Part shown: piece after piece, positions 34,683 through 44,150 of the stretch
How the letters are laid out: each line of letters starts with the position of its first letter
Position numbering within the stretch: the stretch's first letter is position 1
Source: Clostridia bacterium
GTDB taxonomy: Bacteria > Bacillota > Clostridia > Oscillospirales > CAG-272
Reading direction: 5' to 3'
DNA length: 64,000 bases
Assembly: GCA_017463125.1 (NCBI GenBank)
Contig: JAFTPV010000014.1
Coordinates: 1 to 64,000, forward strand
Translations under genes and position numbers: made by a program
The notes under the pieces: generated by a model
What the model was told of the DNA's origin: nothing
The model's database searches: none
Seen by the model: the letters and a program-made list of their open reading frames with translations, nothing else

Positions 34683-35084
34683 TTAAATTTTGCCCGCTAC
34701 GTTTATACGGTTGAGGGCTCTTGCGAGCTTCGCCTTTATCACTCGCTCGTCGATCTCGCTTTTCGGATTTGCTAGGGCGGCTTCGGCGTTATCCTTTGCT
34801 AAAACGGCGCGGTCAAGGTCAATATCCTCGGCAAACTCAAAGGTTGTCGCAACCAGCCTTACCTCGCCACCCTTGACAGAGAGAAATCCGCCCGAAACCG
34901 AGGCGTAGCGCTCGCTGCCGTCTAGGAGCAGTCTAGCTCTGCCTGTACCGAGGGTCGCGATAAAATCGGCGTGGGACGCGAGTATCTCGACGTCACCCTC
35001 GTCACATCTGACAAGCAGGCTTTCAGCCTGACCGTCAAACTCAAGACCGTCAGGGGTCACTATTTCAAGATGAAAGCTTCTCAT
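34683..35084 (-). CDS. atpC: ATP synthase F1 epsilon subunit
   Basis: 133 residues. The N-terminal beta sandwich has FHLEIVTPDGLEFDGQAESL and LLASHADF-type EILASHADFIATL; the C-terminal two-helix hairpin ends the protein. It regulates the rotor and links gamma to the c ring. Last gene of the atp operon, nine bases after atpD. Confidence 0.95.
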   Translation of the reverse strand: MRSFHLEIVTPDGLEFDGQAESLLVRCDEGDVEILASHADFIATLGTGRARLLLDGSERYASVSGGFLSVKGGEVRLVATTFEFAEDIDLDRAVLAKDNAEAALANPKSEIDERVIKAKLARALNRINVAGKI

Positions 35085-35095
35085 TACCGTTCACC

Positions 35096-36720
<1,625 letters not shown>

Positions 36721-36727
36721 TCGGCAC

Positions 36728-37570
36728 CTACAGCGCCTCGGCGCCGGAAACTATTTCCGTAATCTCCTGCGTGATGACAGCCTGGCGCGCTCTGTTATAG
36801 CGGAGCATCAGGGTGCCTATCATTTCCTCGGCGTTTTTGTTTGCCGAGTTCATGGCAGTTCTTCTTGCGCCCGACTCGGAGGCAAGCGCCTCTGCCAGCG
36901 CCGCCGTTATAATTCCGCCAACATATTGGGGTATTATTTTGTCAATGATTTCCTCGGGGTCGCCGTCGTAGATCGGGTCGCCCTCCGATTTTGAGGAAGG
37001 CTCACGCTCAAGCGGGAGAAGCTGCTCGTATACGGGAAGCTGTGAAATCATTGATACGAATTTCGTGTAAACCAAAACGACTCTGTCAAATTCGCCTGCC
37101 TTGTAGCCTCTGCAAATCGTGTCGGCAAGGGAAAATGCGCGCCCTACGGAGAGCTGTTGCGCGTACTCGCAGCTTTGGGAGTAGAGGCTCTTGGCTCTGT
37201 GCCTGTAATGCTCCAGCGCCTTTTTACCGATAGGCAAAAAGAGGTCGTCCTCTCCTGCAAGCGATGCGGCAAGGCGGAATACGTTAGAGTTATATCCGCC
37301 GGCAAGACCTCTGTCACCCGCTATCACGATATAAAGGGTTCTTTTTACCTCACGCCCTGCCGTCCAGTCGCAAGAGGTAAGCTCGGAGGCAGAGCTGATA
37401 GAGTCAATAGCCTCGCCGAGAATCTCGTAGTAAGGCCTTGCACGCTCTGAACGCTCCTTCGCTCGCCTTAACTTCGAGGTAGCGACAAGCTCCATAGCCT
37501 TGGTTATCTGCATCGTGCTTTGTACACTTTTTATACGTGACTTTATGTCATTCATTGACGAGCCCGCCAT
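36728..37570 (-). CDS. atpG: ATP synthase F1 gamma subunit
   Basis: 280 residues. The N-terminal helix has DIKSRIKSVQSTMQITKAMELVATSKLRRA, the middle VIAGDRGLAGGYNSNV and the C-terminal helix ASESGARRTAMNSANKNAEE...YNRARQAVITQEITEIV, all conserved rotor features. Central stalk of F1. It lies between atpA (39 bases upstream) and the repeat that precedes atpD. Confidence 0.97.
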   Translation of the reverse strand: MAGSSMNDIKSRIKSVQSTMQITKAMELVATSKLRRAKERSERARPYYEILGEAIDSISSASELTSCDWTAGREVKRTLYIVIAGDRGLAGGYNSNVFRLAASLAGEDDLFLPIGKKALEHYRHRAKSLYSQSCEYAQQLSVGRAFSLADTICRGYKAGEFDRVVLVYTKFVSMISQLPVYEQLLPLEREPSSKSEGDPIYDGDPEEIIDKIIPQYVGGIITAALAEALASESGARRTAMNSANKNAEEMIGTLMLRYNRARQAVITQEITEIVSGAEAL

Positions 37571-37609
37571 AACTAAATCCCCCTTTCTTGCAAACTAAAC
37601 TTTCCATTT

Positions 37610-39121
37610 TTAGCCGTTTTTGAACTTTTCTTTAGTGTGAATGATGGCTTCCTTAAGCTCACCTTCAATATCATCCGTAAGCGCGCCCTGACCTCTTATC
37701 TTATCAAGAAGCGCATCCTTTGCGGTAGTGAGGTACTCGAAGAGCGCTGACTCAAAGTCCTTTATCTCGGAAACCTCTATATCCTTCAACAGATTGTTTA
37801 CTACGGCATAGATTATAGCTATCTGAAGCTCTACCGGTATAGGTGAATTTCTGTCCTGCTTCAGCACCTCAACGATTCTCGCGCCCTGCTCAAGCCTTGC
37901 CTTCGTATCGGCGTCAAGATCGGAGCCAAACTGTGCAAAGCCCGCAAGCTCTCTGTACTGCGAGTAGAGGAGCTTCAAGGTTCCCGCAACCTTCTTCATC
38001 GCCTTTATCTGCGCGTTGCCACCTACACGGGATACCGAAATGCCGGGGTTTACCGCAGGGCGTACGCCCGAGTGGAACAGCTCTGTTTCCAGGAATATCT
38101 GACCGTCGGTTATGGAGATAACGTTTGTGGGAATGTATGCGGAAACGTCACCTGCCTGCGTTTCAATTATCGGAAGGGCGGTAAGTGAACCGCCGCCACA
38201 CTCATCCGAGAGTCTTGCCGCACGCTCAAGAAGGCGGGAGTGCAGGTAAAAGACGTCGCCTGGATATGCCTCGCGGCCCGGAGGACGACGGATAAGGAGC
38301 GACAGAGCGCGGTAAGCAACCGCGTGCTTTGACAGGTCGTCGTAAACGATAAGCACGTCGCGTCCCTTGTCCATAAAGTACTCGCCCATAGTACAGCCCG
38401 AGTAGGGCGCAATGTACTGAAGGGGAGCGGGGTCGGATGCCGTTGCCGCAACGACGATGGTGTAGTCCATAGCGCCCGCCTTAGTCAGCGTTTCGACAAC
38501 GCCGGTAACGGTTGACTGCTTCTGACCTATCGCAACGTAGATACAGATAACGTCCTTACCCTTCTGGTTTATGATAGTGTCGGTGGCGATAACGGTCTTA
38601 CCCGTCTGCCTGTCACCTATGATAAGCTCTCTTTGACCTCTGCCGATGGGAATCATCGAGTCGATAGCCTTAATACCCGTCTGAAGAGGGACGGATACCG
38701 ATTTTCTTTCAATAATGCCGTAGGCGCGGCGCTCAATAGGGTCGTAACGCTCGGACTCTATGGGTCCCTTTGAGTCGATAGGCTCGCCGAGCGCGTTCAC
38801 AACTCTGCCAATGAGGCTCTCGCCGACGGGGACGGATACGACTCTGCCCGTACGCTTTACGAGCGAGCCCTCCTTGATGCCTACGTCACCTCCGAGAAGC
38901 ACCGCGCTGACAAAGCTTTCCTCAAGGTTGAGCGCCATACCGTGAGTCCCGTTTTCAAACTCGAGAAGCTCGTTTGCCTTACACTTGTCAAGGCCGTGAA
39001 CCTTCGAGATGCCGTCGCCCACAGAGATAACGTAGCCAACCTCGTCCTGCTCGGTCGTCTTTGAGTAGTTTTTGATCTGCTCTTTGATTATCTTGCTGAT
39101 TTCATCTATTTTAGACTGCAT
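37610..39121 (-). CDS. atpA: ATP synthase F1 alpha subunit
   Basis: 503 residues. Walker A GDRQTGKT near 169, [12 protein letters not shown], the Arg-finger region SISVRVGG-type [16 protein letters not shown] near 365. Non-catalytic nucleotide-binding subunit. AtpA and atpD keep the spacing and lengths usual for bacteria. Confidence 0.98.
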   Translation of the reverse strand: MQSKIDEISKIIKEQIKNYSKTTEQDEVGYVISVGDGISKVHGLDKCKANELLEFENGTHGMALNLEESFVSAVLLGGDVGIKEGSLVKRTGRVVSVPVGESLIGRVVNALGEPIDSKGPIESERYDPIERRAYGIIERKSVSVPLQTGIKAIDSMIPIGRGQRELIIGDRQTGKTVIATDTIINQKGKDVICIYVAIGQKQSTVTGVVETLTKAGAMDYTIVVAATASDPAPLQYIAPYSGCTMGEYFMDKGRDVLIVYDDLSKHAVAYRALSLLIRRPPGREAYPGDVFYLHSRLLERAARLSDECGGGSLTALPIIETQAGDVSAYIPTNVISITDGQIFLETELFHSGVRPAVNPGISVSRVGGNAQIKAMKKVAGTLKLLYSQYRELAGFAQFGSDLDADTKARLEQGARIVEVLKQDRNSPIPVELQIAIIYAVVNNLLKDIEVSEIKDFESALFEYLTTAKDALLDKIRGQGALTDDIEGELKEAIIHTKEKFKNG

Positions 39122-39157
39122 CTTGATCTTCTTTCTCTTTGCTGTCGCAAAGCGTTT

Positions 39158-39691
39158 TTATATAACGGCTCCGACGAGCGCTTCCTCAAATTTATCAAGC
39201 CTCGTCTTTACCGAGCCGTCAAGCTGTATTCCCGAATATCTGAGCTTAACTCCTCCGAGAATATCTTTGTCCACCTCGTTTGCTAGCACGACGGTCTTGC
39301 CGGTCCTTTCGGCAAGCTTTTCCGTCAGGCGCGCGGCTTGCTCATCCGTCAGCGCAACCGCCGTTACGGCAGTAGCTCTGATGATTCCGCGCGAGGCGTC
39401 GTAGAGGTCAAAATATGCCTTCGCCACGCTATGAACGCGGTGGACGGAGCGAGCCTCTACCATAATTTTCAGTAAATTTTTAAGATTTTCGTTAAGGGCG
39501 TAGAAGGCCTCGTCGATAAGTCCGACTCTCTCCTCTTTGCCGAGCGCAGGGGTGTCAAGAAGCTTTATATACTCGGGATTTGCGTCAAAAGCCGCTATAA
39601 CTGTACGCAGCTCCTCTGCCACAGCCTCGGTGCAGGACTCCTCCTCGGTTAAGAGAAAGAGCGCCCTTCCGTACTCCTTTGCATCAGTCAT
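39158..39691 (-). CDS. atpH: ATP synthase delta subunit
   Basis: 177 residues of the OSCP/delta fold: N-terminal six-helix bundle (YGRALFLLTEEE...), C-terminal EVDKDILGGVKLRYSGIQLDGSVKTRL. It joins the peripheral stalk to F1. Its start overlaps the end of atpF by eight bases. Confidence 0.95.
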   Translation of the reverse strand: MTDAKEYGRALFLLTEEESCTEAVAEELRTVIAAFDANPEYIKLLDTPALGKEERVGLIDEAFYALNENLKNLLKIMVEARSVHRVHSVAKAYFDLYDASRGIIRATAVTAVALTDEQAARLTEKLAERTGKTVVLANEVDKDILGGVKLRYSGIQLDGSVKTRLDKFEEALVGAVI

Positions 39692-40211
39692 TTTCGTTAC
39701 CCATATTGTTTATAAAATCGTTGATGAGGTCACGGTGCTCCTCGGCATTAACGTCACGCTCAATAACCGCAGACGCTATACCTATCGCCATCTCGGAAAC
39801 CTCGTTTTTAACCTGATTTATCGCGTTCTTTTTCTCAAGCTCGATCTGCTCCTCGGCGCGCTCGATGGTACGCGCGGCCTCGGCGTTTGCCTCACGGAGA
39901 ATTTCCTCCTCCTTGAGCTGCGCGCGTCTGTGCGCGTCCTTGAGAATCTGCTCACTCTCCTCGCATGCGTGAGAGATAAGCTGCTCGTATTCTCCCTTCA
40001 TACGCTCCGCCTCGCTCCTTGAGCTTTCGGCATCGGAATACATACCGTCAATTTCCTTCTGCCTTGAGTCAATCATATTTTTAAGAGGCTTAAAGAGTAG
40101 CTTTTTTAAGAAAAGGTAGAGAATAAGAAGATTTATCCACGCGAAAATCATGGTCCAGAAATTAACGCCGACAAAGTTTTCAAACTTGTCGATAACGTTC
40201 AAAAGTCCCAT
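39684..40211 (-). CDS. atpF: ATP synthase F0 b subunit
   Basis: 175 residues from ATG 40211 (AAGGAG upstream); an extended frame to 40319 runs into the atpE gap and was rejected. One N-terminal membrane helix (WTMIFAWINLLILYLFLKKLL), then a long charged coiled coil with REANAEAARTIERAEEQIE. Peripheral stalk dimer. Confidence 0.95.
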   Translation of the reverse strand: MGLLNVIDKFENFVGVNFWTMIFAWINLLILYLFLKKLLFKPLKNMIDSRQKEIDGMYSDAESSRSEAERMKGEYEQLISHACEESEQILKDAHRRAQLKEEEILREANAEAARTIERAEEQIELEKKNAINQVKNEVSEMAIGIASAVIERDVNAEEHRDLINDFINNMGNEND

Positions 40212-40249
40212 TTGGATTCTCCTTTTTACGGAATAAAATCTTAAGCTTA

Positions 40250-40507
<258 letters not shown>

Positions 40508-40551
40508 TTATTTTTATTTTTTATTTTCGACAACCGATTAAAACGATTAAA

Positions 40552-41361
40552 TTATTTTGCCTTTTTATCAAGCTTTTTACGTCTGCTTTCGGGCAATTCC
40601 TCAACAGGCGGGCAAGCTCCTCCAACGTACACCATCGTTAAAAGCGAGAATACCAGCGCCTGAACGAAGCCTGAAAAAAGGTCGAAGTAAACAGAGAGAA
40701 ACGCGGGTATACCTGCCGCGAGGAAGGGTATCTCGGAGAGAACCCCGGGAAGCCATGAGAACAGCGCGGATGAAGCTGCGGTAAGCGCGCCGTAGATAAG
40801 CGCGGTTAAAACAGAGCCTCCCGCAACGTTACCGAAATGACGGAATGCCATAGATACGGGGTTTGCGATCTCGGAAACGATATTCATAGGCGTCATAACC
40901 ACGATAGGCTCTGTAAAGCCCTTGAGCCACGCGCTAAAGCCGAAGTTCTTGATGTTGTTGTACCAGACCATGCCCGTCGTGACAAGCGCCCACGCCGCAG
41001 TTACGGAAAGGTCTGCCGTTGCGGAGCGGAGTATATTCGTCATGCCGAGAAGAGTGCAAACTATCGAGGAGAGGAAGAGCGTTCCAATGTAGGGCGCAAA
41101 CTTAAGGTTATGCTTGCCCATAGTGTCCTCTACAAGATTATAGAGCATAGTCACAAGCTTTTCCGCAACCACCTGAAGCCCTCCCGGGCGCTTTGATAGC
41201 TTCCTCGTGACTATAAGGCTGATAATTATCAAAAGCAGGGTAGAAGCGAGAAGAGTCACAGTCGTCTGAGTGATAAGGTTCTTCATTGTAAAGATTGCCG
41301 TATCGGGAAGGTCAAAGGGTAACTCAAAATACACCTTTGGGCCGTTTACCTCAAGCTCCAC
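40552..41361 (-). CDS. atpB: ATP synthase F0 a subunit
   Basis: 269 residues with five to six membrane helices. The conserved Arg-bearing helix appears as ISMAFRHFGNVAGG-type PVSMAFRHFGNVAGGSV near 170, and a C-terminal VFSLLTMVYVGGA. Forms the ion half channels against the c ring. Overlaps the atpI-like gene by one base. Confidence 0.96.
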   Translation of the reverse strand: MELEVNGPKVYFELPFDLPDTAIFTMKNLITQTTVTLLASTLLLIIISLIVTRKLSKRPGGLQVVAEKLVTMLYNLVEDTMGKHNLKFAPYIGTLFLSSIVCTLLGMTNILRSATADLSVTAAWALVTTGMVWYNNIKNFGFSAWLKGFTEPIVVMTPMNIVSEIANPVSMAFRHFGNVAGGSVLTALIYGALTAASSALFSWLPGVLSEIPFLAAGIPAFLSVYFDLFSGFVQALVFSLLTMVYVGGACPPVEELPESRRKKLDKKAK

Positions 41362-41885
41362 TATTCATCACTCTCCTTTTCTTCCGTATTTTCTTCATAT
41401 TTTATAAAATTCTCGGGGGCCGGAGCCGGCTCGCCGCGCCTTCTTATCATCTCGCCGATAGAGAGTATCGGGTTGAAGGCAAGGAGCGGTATCGCCGTGC
41501 ATAGTGGGTTGAACCACTCGAGAAGGAAGGCGGTGACAAGAGCCGCCAGCATCGTTACCGTTCTTATAATAAATGAAGTCTTTATTTTATTCTGAATTGC
41601 CATAGAGTTCTCGGCGGTGAATTTTTCCGCCTCCTCATCGGTCATCTCGCGGCTGCCGCGCGCTTCAAGATAGCTGTCAACAGCCCTGTTCACCGAGAGG
41701 GAAAGGAATAGAAAGTTCAGCACGACTACCGCCGAGCCGAGCAGTACGCCTGTGAATACCGTGTAATCAAGGGTGAAATCCGTAAATAGAGAGATTACGA
41801 AGGCTCCAAGCACTGTCAGCGCCGAAACTATCACCTCACCGATAACGAGCGTTGTAAGCTCACGGTTGTTTTGCTCTTTATCCAT
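41361..41885 (-). CDS. atpI: ATP synthase subunit I-like membrane protein
   Basis: 174 residues from ATG 41885. Four membrane helices, the last around FIIRTVTMLAALVTAFLLEWFNPL, followed by a Pro/Glu-rich cytoplasmic tail. Position just before atpB matches UncI/AtpI, which helps c-ring assembly in Na+-type synthases. Sequence similarity within this family is low, so the call rests on position and topology. Confidence 0.78.
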   Translation of the reverse strand: MDKEQNNRELTTLVIGEVIVSALTVLGAFVISLFTDFTLDYTVFTGVLLGSAVVVLNFLFLSLSVNRAVDSYLEARGSREMTDEEAEKFTAENSMAIQNKIKTSFIIRTVTMLAALVTAFLLEWFNPLCTAIPLLAFNPILSIGEMIRRRGEPAPAPENFIKYEENTEEKESDE

Positions 41886-42162
41886 TATTATTACCCGTTT
41901 TGTTTGTTTTTTTCGATTCTGTCTGTTCTTTTTCAAGCCTCTCGTACGCCGCCATAGCCGAAAGCACGAACCTCACCATAGAGTAAAGTCCCGACAGCAC
42001 GCCGAGCATTATGAGTATGACGTAAATGAAGCTCGGGGCGGAAAGATAGGTCACAAGAAGCCACGAGATACCCAGCCCCACAAGTATGGGCAAGAGCAGG
42101 GTAAAGATGGCCTGCGATACTATATTCATAATATATAACGCACCGACAAGCTTCTTATACAC
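41878..42162 (-). CDS. AtpZ-like small membrane protein
   Basis: 94 residues from GTG 42162, chosen because GGGGAGG lies five bases upstream; the in-frame ATG at 42186 has no site. Two membrane helices (about 13-34 and 40-62) and a basic C-terminal tail. Small proteins of this kind (AtpZ/AtpI type) head many Bacillota atp operons and are linked with Mg2+/Ca2+ supply or assembly. Overlaps the next gene by eight bases. Confidence 0.72.
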   Translation of the reverse strand: MYKKLVGALYIMNIVSQAIFTLLLPILVGLGISWLLVTYLSAPSFIYVILIMLGVLSGLYSMVRFVLSAMAAYERLEKEQTESKKTNKTGNNNG

Positions 42163-42201
42163 AGCACCCTCCCCAAAAAAGAACAACTTTCCACATCTAG
42201 T

Positions 42202-42230
42202 ATATTACCATAATTTAGGCATAAAATCAA
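42202..42230 (-). promoter_or_regulatory. Promoter of the ATP synthase operon
   Basis: Minus strand TTGATT (42230-42225), 17-bp spacer, TAATAT (42207-42202), about 40 bases before the GTG start. Confidence 0.72.
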
Positions 42231-42310
42231 GTGGAAAACCGAAAGTTAATACTTTAACAAATAATTCGTGAATATCTTGAAATCTCTGACAATTTTTAGA
42301 CAAATTTCGA

Positions 42311-42348
42311 TAAAAAAGCCTTCCCCGACACGCTTCGCCGGAGAAGGC
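42311..42348 (-). terminator. Terminator of the first XRE gene
   Basis: Minus strand stem gccttctccggcg with cggggaaggc, followed by TTTTTTA. A few bases after the XRE stop at 42354. Confidence 0.85.
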
Positions 42349-42353
42349 CTTCG

Positions 42354-42572
42354 TTAATTCAATTTTTGCGGTGTGTCGATAAGTCCCGCGAGGTAATCGA
42401 GGGATACGTTATAGTATTCAGCAAGCTTTATCGCTCGTGAAAACGGCATTTCTCGTTTTCCTGCCTCGTAAGTACTGTAATATTGATAAGTTGTGCCAAG
42501 TACTTTTGCAATATCAGATTGCGTCAAATCGCGGTCTTCTCGCAAGTCTTTCAGTCTATGTGCGTATTTCAT
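42354..42572 (-). CDS. XRE-family HTH regulator (XRE1)
   Basis: 72 residues from ATG 42572. Almost entirely a Cro/C1-type helix-turn-helix (LREDRDLTQSDIAKVLGTTYQYYSTYEAGKREMPFSRAIKLAEYYNVSLDYLAG) with a short LIDTPQKLN tail. A start five codons earlier is possible, but AAAGG would overlap it. The tail is almost the same as in XRE2 (43096) and in a remnant at 54649. It lies at the downstream end of a tandem XRE/element array. Confidence 0.9.
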   Translation of the reverse strand: MKYAHRLKDLREDRDLTQSDIAKVLGTTYQYYSTYEAGKREMPFSRAIKLAEYYNVSLDYLAGLIDTPQKLN

Positions 42573-42780
42573 ATTTATGACCATGCCTTTCTTAGTGAGG
42601 TCGTTTGTCTCCGATTTTCGCAGGAAATTCGTTCCATACCTTACGGAACGAAAGGCACAAACGACGGTTTGAAAATTTATTTTCAAACTTTTCTCGAAGC
42701 AAAATTTTATAAAAATTATACCATAAATGATTAAAAAGTGTTGACTTTTAATCATATCTGATGTATAATATGTTTACAAC
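42573..42780. promoter_or_regulatory. XRE1 leader and divergent promoter with inverted repeats
   Basis: A consensus plus-strand promoter, TTGACT (42741-42746), 17-bp spacer, TATAAT (42764-42769), points away from XRE1 into element G. Its -35 lies in gattaaaa-N9-ttttaatc (42729-42753), a candidate operator. On the XRE1 side are gtttgaaaa/ttttcaaac and a nested stem gtcgtttgt ... acaaacgac enclosing ttcgttcc/ggaacgaa, giving XRE1 a folded 5' UTR. Its own -10 (TATAAT on the minus strand near 42715-42720) has a weak -35. Confidence 0.7.
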
Positions 42781-42860
42781 CCGTCATTTGTGGTTAATTG
42801 TAAAGTATGAGTATTAAAAAATGAAAAACAAAATGCGCTCTCCGCCTTGAAACGTTTTAT

Positions 42861-43122
42861 AAACGCAAGCTCCATTTGTCGCGGAACAAAAGGAAAAAGC
42901 CTTCTCTTATGTTGGCACACAAAAACAAAAGCGGCGCCCGTTTTTTTGGGCGCTGTGATATTATTAGATACGGACAGGCGGTCTCGCTTCGGCTCGGTCA
43001 CAGAACGGCTCTGGCGTTATTAACGCCGTTCATTACCGTTTTGTCGCTTCGCTACCTCGACTGTCCGAGCCTTGTATAATAAAATTTTACCTAAATCAAT
43101 TCAATTTTCTAGGAGTTTCGAT
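42861..43122 (+). ncRNA. Element G: duplicated 262-bp XRE-associated element, candidate small RNA
   Basis: Nearly identical over 262 bp to element F (43519-43780). It contains aaacgcaagctccatttgtc, gcggaacaaaagg, a hairpin with seven-T loop (ggcgccc/gggcgc) and GGACAG...CTGTCC arms enclosing gcgttattaacgc. A consensus promoter upstream at 42741-42769 would transcribe it on the plus strand. Reading frames differ between copies, so an RNA product is more likely than a peptide. Its end overlaps the last ~27 bases of XRE2. On the opposite strand the hairpin is a T-run terminator for XRE2. Confidence 0.65.
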
Positions 43123-43314
43123 GAGTCCCGCGAGGTAATCAAGGGATACGTTGTAGTATCTTGCAAGGGTTATCAGGTGATGAAGCGGAATTTCTCGTTC
43201 TCCGGTTTCGTAGCGGGCATATTGCTGATATTTCATACCGAGTATTTCGGCTATTTGTCTTTGGTTTTTGTCATTGTCCTCTCTCAAATCTCTTATTCTT
43301 GGATATAAGTGCAT
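43096..43314 (-). CDS. XRE-family HTH regulator (XRE2)
   Basis: 72 residues from ATG 43314; the longer open frame to 43659 reads through the promoter region and element F and is not credible. Cro/C1-type HTH (LREDNDKNQRQIAEILGMKYQQYARYETGEREI), tail LIETPRKLN. Closest relative in the window is XRE1. A 42-bp inverted repeat upstream is a candidate binding site. It probably represses its own and the divergent transcript. Confidence 0.9.
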   Translation of the reverse strand: MHLYPRIRDLREDNDKNQRQIAEILGMKYQQYARYETGEREIPLHHLITLARYYNVSLDYLAGLIETPRKLN

Positions 43315-43477
43315 GGTAAAATCTCCTACTCCCGCCGTGAAAATCGGCATATTTTTGTGCATTACATAGATTTTATCATACAACCATACGGTTTTGCTTG
43401 AAATCCAACCAAATAGTTGGTATAATATATGTATATACAACTGTTTGGTTTGGTTAATATACCATAAGGAGAAAAAT
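43315..43477. promoter_or_regulatory. XRE2 divergent promoter region with inverted-repeat operator
   Basis: Two inverted copies of aaccaaaYagttg (43407-43419 and 43438-43450) flank TATAAT (43421-43426) of a plus-strand promoter. A separate gtatgataaaatc box lies on the minus strand toward XRE2. AAGGAG at 43467-43472 stands before an ATG at 43478 that opens into element F. The layout is that of a Cro/C1-style switch. Confidence 0.7.
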
Positions 43478-43518
43478 ATGAAATCACAAAAAAAGAGCAC
43501 CGCCTGCATATCTTTATT

Positions 43519-43780
43519 AAACGCAAGCTCCATTTGTCGCGGAACAAAAGGAAAAAGCCTTCTCTTATGTTGGCACACAAAAACAAAAGCGGCGCCCGTT
43601 TTTTTGGGCGCTGTGATATTATTAGATACGGACAGTAGGTCTCGCTTCGGCTCGGTCACAGAACGGCTCTGGCGTTATTAACGCCATTCACTACCGTTTT
43701 GTCGCTTCGCTACCTCGACTGTCCAAGCCTTGTATAATAAAATTTTACCTAAATCAATTCAATTTTCTAGGGGTTTCGAT
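43519..43780 (+). ncRNA. Element F: duplicated 262-bp XRE-associated element, candidate small RNA
   Basis: Same length and about 97% the same by eye as element G; differences cluster around the GGACAG arm and gccgttcattacc/gccattcactacc. Its far end encodes, on the minus strand, IETPRKLN and a stop, the C-terminal remnant of a third XRE gene. The array therefore reads XRE remnant - F - XRE2 - G - XRE1. Its first ~30 nt are complementary to the conserved segment of leaders A, C and D. Confidence 0.65.
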
Positions 43781-43783
43781 AGC

Positions 43784-44113
43784 TTAATTTAGCCCCGCCG
43801 TTAATTTGATAAGCAGGTCGATGTCGTCGGGTTGCACCTTTGCTTCGTGAGCGGCTTTGTTGCGTACGGTGGTGCCGCACCTTTCGCAGCGGTGGATAAT
43901 AATATATCCCTTTTTGGCGTCGGGGAGAGTCTGTATCGGGCGAAGAATTCCGCCGCAGTCGTTGGCTCTGTCACCGGGGTTTATATCAACGTGGAGTGAG
44001 CAGAGACAGAAGGGGCAGTGGTTGCGCGAGGTGTAGCCGAGGGGCATAACCTCTTTTCCGCAGTTTGCACAGACAAACCCCGAGTCGTTTTTCTTAAAGC
44101 GTTTTTCTTCCAT
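43784..44113 (-). CDS. RNHCP-domain zinc-ribbon protein
   Basis: 109 residues. Four CxxC-type pairs: CANCGKE near 15, CPFC near 33, a lone Cys in NDCGG, and CERCG near 75. The signature RNHCPFCL followed by HVDINPGDR defines the RNHCP family. Function unknown; zinc binding is expected, and a nucleic-acid role is plausible. ATG behind AAAGGA. It directly follows element F but is on the opposite strand. Confidence 0.9.
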   Translation of the reverse strand: MEEKRFKKNDSGFVCANCGKEVMPLGYTSRNHCPFCLCSLHVDINPGDRANDCGGILRPIQTLPDAKKGYIIIHRCERCGTTVRNKAAHEAKVQPDDIDLLIKLTAGLN

Positions 44114-44150
44114 TTTTAATTCCTTTAATTTCAGATTCCGAATTATTCCG

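Noticed and set aside
43096-43659. 187-residue version of XRE2
   Set aside because: The extra N-terminal part translates the operator region and element F; ATG 43314 gives a normal-sized XRE protein.
43478-43681. Plus-strand frame starting MKSQKKSTACISLL inside element F, with a good AAGGAG
   Set aside because: The same sequence in elements G and E is read in other frames or lacks a start, so a conserved peptide is not supported; kept as a candidate RNA.
42354-43780. Toxin-antitoxin operon
   Set aside because: XRE antitoxins usually have an adjacent toxin gene; none with a recognisable toxin fold is present here.
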